Source: CAZADH01 sp964483805
Lineage (GTDB): Bacteria; Muiribacteriota; Ozemobacteria; Ozemobacterales; Ozemobacteraceae
NCBI GenBank assembly: GCA_964483805.1
Contig: CAZADH010000019.1
Coordinates: 1-38,473 of the forward strand
DNA length: 38,473 bases
Direction: 5' to 3'
Part shown: positions 1-7,502 of the stretch, piece by piece
Layout: each line of letters opens with the position of its first letter
Numbering within the stretch: the first letter of the stretch is position 1
The notes under the pieces: model-generated
What the model was told of the DNA's origin: nothing
Seen by the model: only the letters and a program-made list of their open reading frames with translations
The model's database searches: none
Translations under genes and position numbers: made by a program

Positions 1-118
1 TCCACCCGAGCGGTGAAATTTCGGTGAGGCCGGTCACCATCGGCAAGGCACGCACTGGATCACCGGCGGCACGCCGACGCCCGCTTCACCGCCGCCATCC
101 GACCCCACCGCTCCACCA

Positions 119-1531
119 GTGGCCTCACCGTCCGACCGCCGGACGGCAATTCGGCTCGACCTTGCGACCGGCACGGTCGACATCGAGGGCGCCGGCCGGT
201 TTCCCATTTTCAATCTGAGTTTCGGCGGCATCGGCATCCGCACCGGCGGTCACACCTTTTTTGACACTGTGCAGGTCGATCAGGTCTTCTCGGCACGCGT
301 GAATTTCGGCGCCGTTTTTCTCGCGACTTCGCTCGAGGTGCGTGCCAAGGGCCGTAACGAGATCGGGCTGTCGTTTGCCCAGCGCTCGCTCGCCCACTCC
401 CGCCTCCTCGACGAGTTCCTCAAACCCAGCATCTATGGGCGATCGCTGCGAGAGATCATCGTTGCTGCCCAGAAAGATGCCGACCCCGACAACCAGCGGC
501 GCTGGTTTCAGGGTGACGGCGACACGCAATTGGTGGTCTGGCAGCGGCCCAACGGCGAGGTGACTCGTGCCGAGTTGTCATTTCTCGACTACGTGATCAC
601 GTTTGATGGTGCCGGTCGGGGAATTGAAACCGGCATTGTGAAGAAAGCCGAACTCGGGCCATCCGCACGCGAGCGCGTCGACTCGCACGCGGTGGTCAAG
701 CTCAAGACGCCATCGCATCGGGCGCTGCGTCTTGGCCGCACGCTGCTCGAGGCGGCCGATCAACTCGGCGACGATGTGCGGGGGGCGTTTCTCTCAGCCC
801 TCTGCCGCGAGGAACGCTGTTCGTTTCACCGGTTCATCGTCGGCGAAAAGGAACGCAACATCCGCTTCGTCATTGCCGACGGGGCCGGCACGCTGTCGCT
901 GCCGGTGGCCAACCTGTGCCGCACCGCCCTGGCTTTCGTCCGCCCGCCCGCCTTCGCCGACCGCGAGTTTCCCNNNNNNNNNNCCGAGGGACACCTGTTC
1001 TCGGGCACGCTGCAACTGGCCGACGCGGCGATCCCCGTTTCCGTAAAGCTCGTGTATGCACACGATCAGATCATGGGCGGCCGGCTCCAACTCGCCGATC
1101 CCCATGATATCGACAAGATTGCGGCTTTTCTCGCCCCGCGCCTGCTGGGGCGATCGCTCGAAGAAATGCCCGCGCCCGCCGAACCCCGTCCGTTTGCGCC
1201 CGTCGATGCGCAACCCCATTTGTTCGTCGGCATTCACAACACGCACCTGTTGTCGCTGCTTGCGCCGCCGCACCGGCTCATCTATGGCCGATTTGCTTTC
1301 ATGGACCGCGTTTTTGTCTTCGACAAGGGCAAGCTGCAGGCGTTGATCATCCCGCGTGGTTTTGTGTTTCCGAGCGACTGGGAACTCCCCGGCGACGGCC
1401 TCGAGAAGGTCGCTATCGACGAAGGCGACACCCTGGGCCAACTGCATGCCATTCTCGCCGAAGCGAGTCTCCCGGCCCAGATCATGCAGGCCTGGCAGGC
1501 GGTTCTGCCCGCGCCCGCCGCGCCGAAGTGA
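119..1531 (+). CDS. PilZ-domain protein (putative c-di-GMP receptor)
   Basis: About 470 residues, starting at a GTG. An in-frame TGA at 14-16 limits the N-terminus, and no in-frame ATG lies between it and 119, so the upstream Pro-rich reading is probably untranslated. The N-terminal ~100 residues look like a PilZ domain: RxxxR at R8-R12 and NxSxxG at N32-G37 are the two c-di-GMP contact motifs, and the domain ends in a typical IGLSF strand followed by a short helix. The remaining ~350 residues are not recognised; they contain several beta-rich segments (around 135-170 and 365-420). No signal peptide or membrane segment is visible, so it is likely cytoplasmic. A 10-N assembly gap lies inside (974-983); the frame continues across it as written, but the true gap length is unknown. 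The TPR gene starts 17 nt after the stop and may be co-transcribed. The PilZ call is fairly firm; the output of the protein is unknown. Confidence 0.7.
   Translation: MASPSDRRTAIRLDLATGTVDIEGAGRFPIFNLSFGGIGIRTGGHTFFDTVQVDQVFSARVNFGAVFLATSLEVRAKGRNEIGLSFAQRSLAHSRLLDEFLKPSIYGRSLREIIVAAQKDADPDNQRRWFQGDGDTQLVVWQRPNGEVTRAELSFLDYVITFDGAGRGIETGIVKKAELGPSARERVDSHAVVKLKTPSHRALRLGRTLLEAADQLGDDVRGAFLSALCREERCSFHRFIVGEKERNIRFVIADGAGTLSLPVANLCRTALAFVRPPAFADREFPXXXXEGHLFSGTLQLADAAIPVSVKLVYAHDQIMGGRLQLADPHDIDKIAAFLAPRLLGRSLEEMPAPAEPRPFAPVDAQPHLFVGIHNTHLLSLLAPPHRLIYGRFAFMDRVFVFDKGKLQALIIPRGFVFPSDWELPGDGLEKVAIDEGDTLGQLHAILAEASLPAQIMQAWQAVLPAPAAPK
974..983. other. Assembly gap (10 N) inside the PilZ gene
   Basis: Ten N. 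The flanking frames agree only if the true missing length is 1 modulo 3, which the ten N satisfy. Residues around 286-289 of the PilZ protein are therefore undefined. Confidence 0.95.
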
Positions 1532-1547
1532 CCGAACATTCGCATAC

Positions 1548-2984
1548 ATGATACATACATCTGTGCAGACCACGATACACCGACGGCCACGCCACCCGGA
1601 GGCCGGCGCCAATGACCAACCGCACCGCGCCATCCCGGCGTGTGTTCTGCTGCTGGCCCTGACACTGTCGTTCCTTGGCGCGAGCCTGCCGGCACCGTCG
1701 TTCGCAACCGAGCCGATCCCGGCGCGCCCGGCGACAGCAACCGGCGACCTCGACGACCCGCCCGCCCACGACTGCCGCCAGGGATGGCGGCGTTTCGGGG
1801 TGACACCTGGACGGTGCCGCGGCCCCGATGGGCGTAGTGGGCGTTTGCCGCCATGGAAGGCGGCGCGAAACGGAGTTTCGCGCGGTGCAAACGACCCGCC
1901 CGATGCGGTGCGCGGTTTCCTTGACCTGTTGCAGCGGGGGTCACCGGTGAACGCCAACCTGCCCGGCGATGATGTAGCCACCGCGGCCGACGACCTGCCC
2001 GATGCGAGCTGCGGCGCAACCCCCTTGGCGACGCCGACATCGACCGCTCCCACACCCGGCACCCGGGCCGCCAAAGCGAACCCGGTCGATCTGGCCCGAC
2101 TTGCCTCGGCGGCCGCGCTGGTGCGATTCATGGCGTCGGCAACGGCGGTGGTGCCGCGCCCCGTTCCATCACCCACGCCAAAGCGCACCTTCACGCCCCT
2201 CGACGAGATCGAGCTGGCCCGTCAAGCAGTCGCCAGTGAACCCCACTCGGCCGCCATGCAGTACAACCTCGGCCTGTTGCTCGACACCCGCAAGCGTCAC
2301 AAGGAAGCCATCAGCGCCTACGAGGCGGCCGTGCGGCTCGACCCGAACCACTTCGAGGCCTGGAGTCGTCTCGGCTTGACCGAGGGCCGCCTCCGGCGTT
2401 ACCCGCAGTCAGTCGCGGCGTTGAAACGGGCGGTGAAGATCAAACCCGGGGACGCGGAAGCCTGGTACAACCTCGGCGTCTCGCTCAACAACGCCCGCCG
2501 ACCGGCCGAAGCGATGCAAGCCTATCGCGCATCACTCAAACTCGAGCCCAATAACCCCGATGGTTGGTACAATCTCGGCAACGCCGCCATCGAACTGCGG
2601 CAGTACGACGACGCGGCCGATGCGCTGCAGCAAGCGCTTGTATTGACGCCCGACGACGCTTCGACACATTACCTGCTCGGTCTGGCCGAGGCGCGTCGGG
2701 GCAATGCCTCGGCGGCGCGGAAACAGGTCTCGATTCTCGAGGGCCTCGACCCGGGCCGGGCGGCGAGGCTCAAAGCGAAGATCGGGACGGCGAGCGCAAC
2801 CAGTTCTCCCTCCGGTACGGCACCTGGAAAGCGCCCGGCCGTTCGGCCGTCGCGCACCACCCCAGGGCAGCCACCAGCCACCTCGCCGTCGCGCCCGGTC
2901 CCGGATCGCCGCAACGGCACCCCACCTGACTTTCGCCGCATGCTCGAGATCTTCAAGCGCATGCCCTTCGGCGGGACCAGATAG
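1548..2984 (+). CDS. Exported TPR-repeat protein
   Basis: 478 residues. ATG 1548 is chosen because it follows the preceding stop by 17 nt and places a hydrophobic, signal-peptide-like stretch (about residues 31-52, ending near ASLPAPSFA) close to the N-terminus. The n-region is unusually long and no clear Shine-Dalgarno is present, so the start is uncertain. A low-complexity region (about 55-220) is followed by five to six TPR units (about 223-410) with the usual W/Y-x-x-L-G and A-x-x-x-Y/A-x-x-A-x-x-L-x-P pattern. A Ser/Pro-rich tail follows. Such arrays scaffold protein complexes; here the protein is probably periplasmic. Within the low-complexity part, a stretch around 1785-1900 reads as Arg/Gly/Trp-rich sequence unlike its surroundings and contains a 25-bp repeat also found at 17476-17500, so an interspersed repeat may have inserted in frame. 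Confidence 0.72.
   Translation: MIHTSVQTTIHRRPRHPEAGANDQPHRAIPACVLLLALTLSFLGASLPAPSFATEPIPARPATATGDLDDPPAHDCRQGWRRFGVTPGRCRGPDGRSGRLPPWKAARNGVSRGANDPPDAVRGFLDLLQRGSPVNANLPGDDVATAADDLPDASCGATPLATPTSTAPTPGTRAAKANPVDLARLASAAALVRFMASATAVVPRPVPSPTPKRTFTPLDEIELARQAVASEPHSAAMQYNLGLLLDTRKRHKEAISAYEAAVRLDPNHFEAWSRLGLTEGRLRRYPQSVAALKRAVKIKPGDAEAWYNLGVSLNNARRPAEAMQAYRASLKLEPNNPDGWYNLGNAAIELRQYDDAADALQQALVLTPDDASTHYLLGLAEARRGNASAARKQVSILEGLDPGRAARLKAKIGTASATSSPSGTAPGKRPAVRPSRTTPGQPPATSPSRPVPDRRNGTPPDFRRMLEIFKRMPFGGTR
1826..1850. repeat. 25-bp dispersed repeat, copy 1
   Basis: Identical over 25 bases to 17476-17500 in the same orientation. This copy is inside the TPR gene, in a stretch of atypical amino-acid composition; the other is intergenic. 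Two exact 25-mers that far apart are not expected by chance, and a dispersed repeat family is the likely explanation. Confidence 0.7.
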
Positions 2985-2985
2985 A

Positions 2986-2998
2986 AATACGAAGTATT
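2986..2998. repeat. Palindrome AATAC-GAA-GTATT
   Basis: A perfect 5-bp inverted repeat with a 3-nt centre, beginning 2 nt after the TPR stop codon, in the 84-nt gap between convergent genes. Related ATAC-N3-GTAT words occur elsewhere in the window. It has no U-tract, so it is a poor terminator. Confidence 0.6.
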
Positions 2999-3068
2999 CA
3001 CACTACGCAGGAAGCGTGCGCCAAAGCCACGGCCCAACGAGTTCGGCTCATTGGCACCAGTCCCGCTC

Positions 3069-3896
3069 TCAATGCGGCGGCGCCGCCCATGCCTCAGTCG
3101 CCACCGGTTGATCGACGTCGAGACCCACCGACAGATCGACAATCCGGCAACTGGCCGTGTTGGTCGCGAACCCCGGCCCTTTCAACTTGGCCACAGAGAG
3201 AATGATGTCGTCGGCACCCGTCGCAAGATTCTGCGAAAGCGACGCCAGGTCATCGAACTTCCCGTCCGGGCCGGCCGACCACAACCACAGATACCCGCGA
3301 CATGAACGGTAGCGGATGCGCTCGTTCCAAGCATCGTCCATGAACTCAGACGGATCCGCGTCCATGTAAGGCCCCTTCCAGCGCTTTTTCCATTTGGCCG
3401 CATCGAGGCCCAGGTTCTGCCAACCAGCCACCGGCAACGGACGATCGTTCACCAGCACGTTGCGATCACGGCTCCGGTCGAGAAGCGCATCAGCAGCCGC
3501 AACATGGGCGTCGTCGTAATTGCTGGCGACGCCGGTGTGCGGGAAACGCCCCAAGTCACTATTGAAACAAACGAGCGCCGTCTTCAGGTTCGCCATCGCC
3601 GCGCGCGTCGCCGACGCCCTGCCGCCTTGGGTGCTCATGCCTCCCCGCAGAGAACCACCTGCAACCCCGATCATCGGCAGAAAGACCATCACCAGAAGAC
3701 CCACGACCACGATCACGGCACCGGCGCACCCCAGAATCGTCTGCATGGTGAGCGGATCGGCATACCGCGGTGGCGTGGCATGCACCGGTTCCGACGCGGG
3801 CGTCACCGACCCCGGCTCGCCATCAGGGCCACCGGTGTGAGCACTGTCCTGTCCGGCATCAGAACGGAAATCGTGAGGCGTATTCTCGTTGTTCAT
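3069..3896 (-). CDS. Membrane protein with a GspG-like pseudopilin domain
   Basis: 275 residues from the ATG at 3896; a GTG eight codons upstream is the alternative. The N-terminal ~50 residues are hydrophilic and Gly/Pro/Asp-rich. One membrane segment follows at about 53-79. The region from about 100 on has the hallmarks of the type II secretion major pseudopilin fold: a helix with a small Leu-rich repeat (ANLKTALVCFNSDLGRFPHTG), a W-x-GPYM loop, DAWNERIRYRS, a GYLWLWSAGPDGKFDD strand and a final DDI (compare the GspG consensus DPWGNPY, YDLYSLGADGK, DDI). There is no canonical prepilin leader, because the hydrophobic helix is internal and not preceded by G-F-T-L-x-E. It is therefore probably a membrane-anchored relative rather than a processed pilin. 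It is convergent to the TPR gene and divergent from the flotillin cluster. Confidence 0.55.
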   Translation of the reverse strand: MNNENTPHDFRSDAGQDSAHTGGPDGEPGSVTPASEPVHATPPRYADPLTMQTILGCAGAVIVVVGLLVMVFLPMIGVAGGSLRGGMSTQGGRASATRAAMANLKTALVCFNSDLGRFPHTGVASNYDDAHVAAADALLDRSRDRNVLVNDRPLPVAGWQNLGLDAAKWKKRWKGPYMDADPSEFMDDAWNERIRYRSCRGYLWLWSAGPDGKFDDLASLSQNLATGADDIILSVAKLKGPGFATNTASCRIVDLSVGLDVDQPVATEAWAAPPH

Positions 3897-4049
3897 TCGG
3901 CTGCCCACCCGTCGCTGCACGCGACCAAATTCTCGTGTGTTCGACCGAGATCATGATAGCATCGAGTGACGTGATTCTGCGTTGTCGCTCGACGGCACTT
4001 CATGTCATCGTTGGGTGGTAAAAATTTCACTGGCCGGTGGATCGACCGA

Positions 4050-4946
4050 ATGTCTGCAATTCTCGCAGCCGCACTGCTTCCCGTGAACTTCCCCTACACG
4101 ATGCTGTTGGGCGTGGTGGTGCTGTACTGGTGCTCGGTCGTCTTCGGTATGGCCGACATCGACCCCATGGAAAGTGGGGCTGGTGGATCACCTGCGGGCG
4201 GTGACGGCACGATGATCGAGGGCGGCCACATCGATGGGCATATCGATGCTCATGTCGATGCCCACATCGATGGCCACCTCGACGCGCACGTCGGCGATGC
4301 CGGCGCCGCTCTCGACGGTGCCCACCATGCCGGTGACCTGGTCGCGCCCGGACACGGAGACATCCACGGTCCCGGCGAGATCCACGCGGGAGCGGACGGA
4401 CACATCGACGGCGCGCATGCCGATGGCGGCGAACTCGTCCCCGCCGGCGAGGCCGGCGCCGTCGCGGCGTCGGGGTTCGGCGTCAAAGCAGGTCTGGCCT
4501 GGATGTTCGACCTGGGCGAGGTGCCAATCACCATTCCGGTCAGCTTCTTTTCGCTCGCCTCCTGGATCATGTCGGTCACGATCAACAGCCATCTGGGCAA
4601 CGCCAACAGCCTGTTGCTGGCCGCCGGTCTGGCCGTGCCGATCTTCATCGCCAGCGGTTTGATCACCAAGGTCGTCACCTGGCCGATTCGGCTCGTGTTC
4701 CGACATCTGGGGCGTGACAAGCACACCTATTTCAATCTCGTCGGCAAGACCGGCAAGGTCGTGACCAGCAGTCTGACCGAGCACTTCGGCCAGGTCGAGG
4801 TGCCGACCCAGGGCGCGCCGCTCCTGCTCGAGGGCCGCGCGAAACCCGGGGTTTCGTTCAACAAAGGTGATTGCGTGATGATCATCGCCCACGACCGCAG
4901 GAAAGACACCTATCTCGTGCAAGAATCCGCGGTCGAGGTGAGTTGA
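4050..4946 (+). CDS. YqiJ/NfeD-like membrane OB-fold protein with His-rich loop
   Basis: 298 residues. ATG 4050 is preferred over an in-frame ATG at 4002 because GGTGGA lies 8 nt upstream and translation then begins just ahead of the first membrane helix, as in YqiJ-type proteins. Layout: membrane helix about 10-35, a long Gly/Asp/His-rich loop about 40-130, two membrane helices about 160-215, and a C-terminal OB-fold about 225-295 (YFNLVGKTGKV, then GQVEVPTQGAPLLLEGRA and KGDCVMII strands). In E. coli, YqiJ is paired with the flotillin YqiK, and NfeD-like OB-fold proteins generally accompany SPFH proteins, so a role as membrane partner of the next gene product is well supported by family knowledge. 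The loop contains six HxDG/HxDA tetrapeptides and further HIDGAH and GHGDIH motifs, which suggests metal binding (inference). Confidence 0.75.
   Translation: MSAILAAALLPVNFPYTMLLGVVVLYWCSVVFGMADIDPMESGAGGSPAGGDGTMIEGGHIDGHIDAHVDAHIDGHLDAHVGDAGAALDGAHHAGDLVAPGHGDIHGPGEIHAGADGHIDGAHADGGELVPAGEAGAVAASGFGVKAGLAWMFDLGEVPITIPVSFFSLASWIMSVTINSHLGNANSLLLAAGLAVPIFIASGLITKVVTWPIRLVFRHLGRDKHTYFNLVGKTGKVVTSSLTEHFGQVEVPTQGAPLLLEGRAKPGVSFNKGDCVMIIAHDRRKDTYLVQESAVEVS
4227..4292 (+). repeat. 12-bp tandem repeat encoding His-x-Asp-Gly/Ala
   Basis: About five and a half degenerate 12-nt units (consensus cacatcgatggc) encode His every fourth residue, as HIDG, HIDA, HVDA, HIDG, HLDA, HV. Synonymous changes between units (cac/cat, gac/gat, ggc/ggg) suggest the protein repeat is maintained rather than newly slipped. 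Confidence 0.85.
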
Positions 4947-5080
4947 GTGCCGAGCACCAACGACAACCGGCGCAACCACTCGGCAATTCGCGCGACACCG
5001 ACACCAATAAACGTATTTCGTATTGATATTGTATTACTTTCTTCGAGCCGCGTCCGGCGACCGGCGGAAAGGATCTGACC

Positions 5081-7376
5081 ATGGAAATGTTTTACATCTC
5101 GGTAGTTGTCGTCACCCTCATCGTGATCGGCGCGCTGCGCATGATCTTCTCGTGCTTCCACAAGGTGAGCCAGGGCAGCGCGATGATCCGCAACGGGTTG
5201 GGCGGCTCGAACGTGTCGTTCTCGGGCATGGTCGTGTTCCCGATCATCCACTGGTCGGAACTGATGGACATCTCCGTCCGCCGCATCGAAGTCGACCGGC
5301 GCGGCAAGGAAGGCCTGATCTGTAAAGACAACCTTCGCGCCGACGTCAAGGTCGTGTTCTTCGTCCGCGTCAACAACTCGCCGCAATCGGTGCTGCAGGT
5401 GGCGCAATCGATCGGCTGCCGGCGCGCTTCTGACCCGGGCGCCCTCGTCGATCTGTTCGACGCCAAGTTCTCGGAAGCGCTCAAGACGGTCGGCAAGAAG
5501 TTCGCGTTCGTCGATCTCTACACGGCACGCGATCGCTTCAAAGAAGAGATCCTCAAGGTCATCGGCACCGACCTCAACGGCTACGTGCTCGACGACTGTG
5601 CGATCGACTATCTCGAACAGACCCCGCTCGAGATGCTCAATCCCAACAACATTCTCGACGCCGAGGGCATCAAAACGATCACCGATCTGACGGCCAAACA
5701 GGCAGTGCTGTCGAACGACATCCAACGCGAAAAAGAGAAGACGATCACGCAGCAGGATGTGCGCGCCCGCGAAGCGATTCTCGAAATGAAGCGGTCGCTC
5801 GCCGAAGCCGAAGAGAAACAGAAGCGCGAGATCGCCGCGATCAAGGCCCGCGAGGAGGCCGAAGCGGCCCGCGTGCAGCAGGAAGAGCGTTTGAAGTCGG
5901 AACGCGCCCGCATTGTGACCGAAGAAGAGATCGCCGTCGCCGAACAGAACCGCGACCGCCAGATCATCGTTGCCCAGAAAAACAAAGAGCGCACGGAAGC
6001 GATCGAGATCGAGCGCGTCGCCAAAGACCGCTCGCTCGAAGCGACCGAGCGTGAGCGCGTCGTGGCCCTGGCCACCATCGACAAGGCCAAGGCGATCGAG
6101 ACCGAGCAGAAGAATATTCAAGACGTAATCCGGCAACGCGTGCAAGTGCAGCGCGCCGTCGTCGAAGAAGAGGAACGCATCAAAGACACCCGCGAATTCG
6201 CCGCCGCCGACCGCAACAAGAAGGTCATCATCACCAAGGCCGAAATGGAGGCCGAGGAATCGCTCACCAAGGAAATCAAGGCCGCGGAAGNNNNNNNNNN
6301 CAGCCAAGAAGGCGGCCGTGTTCACCACCGAGCAGCGCCTGATCGAGGCCGAAGCCGGACGCAATGCAGCCGAGAAAGAAGCCGCGGCGAAGAAGATTCT
6401 CGCCGAGGCCACCGCCGCCGAGTCGGCCGCCGCCGGACTGGGCGAAGCCAAGGTGCTCGAGGCCAAGGCCGCCGCGCTCGAGAAACAGGGCACCGCCGAG
6501 GCGCGCGTGCTCGAGGCCAAGACCGTCGCCGCCGAGAAACAGGGCATCGTCGAAGCCAAGATCATCGAGGTCAAGGCCGGCGCGCTGCAGAAACAGGGCG
6601 AGACTGAGGCCGAGGTGCTGCAGGTCAAGGCCGCAGCACAGGCCGAGGGCATCCAGAAGATGGGCTCCGCCGAAGCCGAAGTGTTGCGCATGAAAGCTGA
6701 AGCCGAAGCGAAGGGCCAAGCGGCCAAGGCCGAGGCGTCGAACAAACAGGGCGCCGCCGAGGCGAGCAACATGCAACTGAAGGCCGAGGCTGAGGCATCG
6801 GGCATCGAGAAGAAGGCCAACGCGATGCGCCTGCTCGACATGGTCGGGCGCGATCACGAAGAGTTCAAACTGCGTCTGCAGAAAGAGAAAGACATCGAAC
6901 TGGCGGCCATCGACGCCGAGAAAGAGATCGCCGCCAGCCGCGCCACCGTCGTCGCCGAGGCACTCAAAGCGGCGCACATCGAGATCATCGGTGGCGAGAC
7001 GACGTTCTTCAACCGCATCAGCGAAGCCGTGCAGCAGGGCCGCGCCATCGACCGCATGGTCAACAACAGCGCCGTGCTCACCGACATCAAAGACAGCCTG
7101 CTCACCGGCGACCCCGATCTGTTCAAAGACCGGTTGCACAAACTGGTCGACCGCTTCGGCATCTCGACCGAGAACCTCAAGAACCTCTCGATCACCGCGT
7201 TGCTGTCACGGTTCATGGTCGATGCCCACGACGATGGCGTCAAGTCGATGCTCGAGAACATGCTCGAGAGCGCCAAACGCCTGGGTCTGGGCGACAAGCT
7301 GGCCGCCGCGGTCCTTGGCACCCCGATCGACGCGACCGTCATCGACACGCCGGCCAAACCCGGCAAGAAGAGCTAG
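5081..7376 (+). CDS. Flotillin-family (YqiK-type) SPFH protein, spans a gap
   Basis: About 765 residues if the 10-N gap at 6291-6300 stands for a length divisible by three. The two halves lie in different frames as written, but joining them directly gives a continuous coiled coil, so this is one gene split by an assembly join, not a true frameshift. The ATG follows AAAGGA at good spacing. Layout: N-terminal membrane helix (about 4-26), SPFH/band-7 domain (about 30-230, with strands such as RADVKVVFFVRVNN), then a very long Glu/Ala/Lys/Gln-rich coiled coil (about 230-620) and a C-terminal oligomerisation segment. Flotillins form membrane-microdomain cages and scaffold partner complexes. The OB-fold partner is 134 nt upstream; that gap holds an AT-rich patch (about 5009-5040). 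The downstream genes are on the same strand. Confidence 0.85.
6291..6300. other. Assembly gap (10 N) inside the flotillin gene
   Basis: The upstream frame ends with g at 6290 and the downstream frame resumes with ca at 6301, so the true gap must be a multiple of three to keep the gene open; a zero-length gap would give GCA (Ala). The ten N are therefore a placeholder and create an artificial frame break. Confidence 0.9.
6444..6659 (+). repeat. 54-bp (18-residue) periodic repeat in flotillin
   Basis: Four units start at 6444, 6498, 6552 and 6606, each reading approximately EAxVLExKAxAxEKQGxx; more degenerate copies follow to about 6830. An 18-residue period is compatible with a heptad/hendecad coiled coil and corresponds to the EA-rich region typical of flotillins. 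Confidence 0.8.
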
Positions 7377-7402
7377 AGGGTGCATTGACGTTGTATTGAC
7401 AT

Positions 7403-7437
7403 CCTGCGGCCGGGTCCAACCCGGGCCCGGCCGCAGG
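7403..7437 (+). other. Intercistronic stem-loop, 12-bp perfect stem
   Basis: CCTGCGGCCGGG (7403-7414) pairs exactly with 7426-7437 around an 11-nt loop, 26 nt after the flotillin stop. There is no U-run on either strand, so it is more likely a processing or stability element, or a leaky attenuator within the operon, than a full terminator. Confidence 0.65.
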
Positions 7438-7502
7438 CCGTCGAGTTGACGTCTGCAGCAGGCCCTGTCCCGATCAGGCGAACCGCCCCCGGAGCAATAT
7501 TA

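Noticed and set aside
794..2194. Long minus-strand open frame of 466 codons opposite the PilZ and TPR genes
   Set aside because: Its translation is Arg/Gly-rich without domain pattern, spans the gap and runs against two genes with recognisable motifs; it is a high-GC shadow frame.
5009..5040. Internal promoter in the AT-rich patch before flotillin
   Set aside because: It contains TATTG-type words, but no -35/-10 pair has acceptable spacing; it remains only an AT-rich patch.
4910..6841. 643-codon minus-strand frame opposite the flotillin gene
   Set aside because: Phe/Leu/Asp-rich low-complexity translation is what a Glu/Lys/Ala coiled coil gives on the opposite strand.
5081..7376. Flotillin as two separate genes or a true frameshift
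   Set aside because: The frame change falls exactly on ten N; removing them restores one continuous coiled coil.
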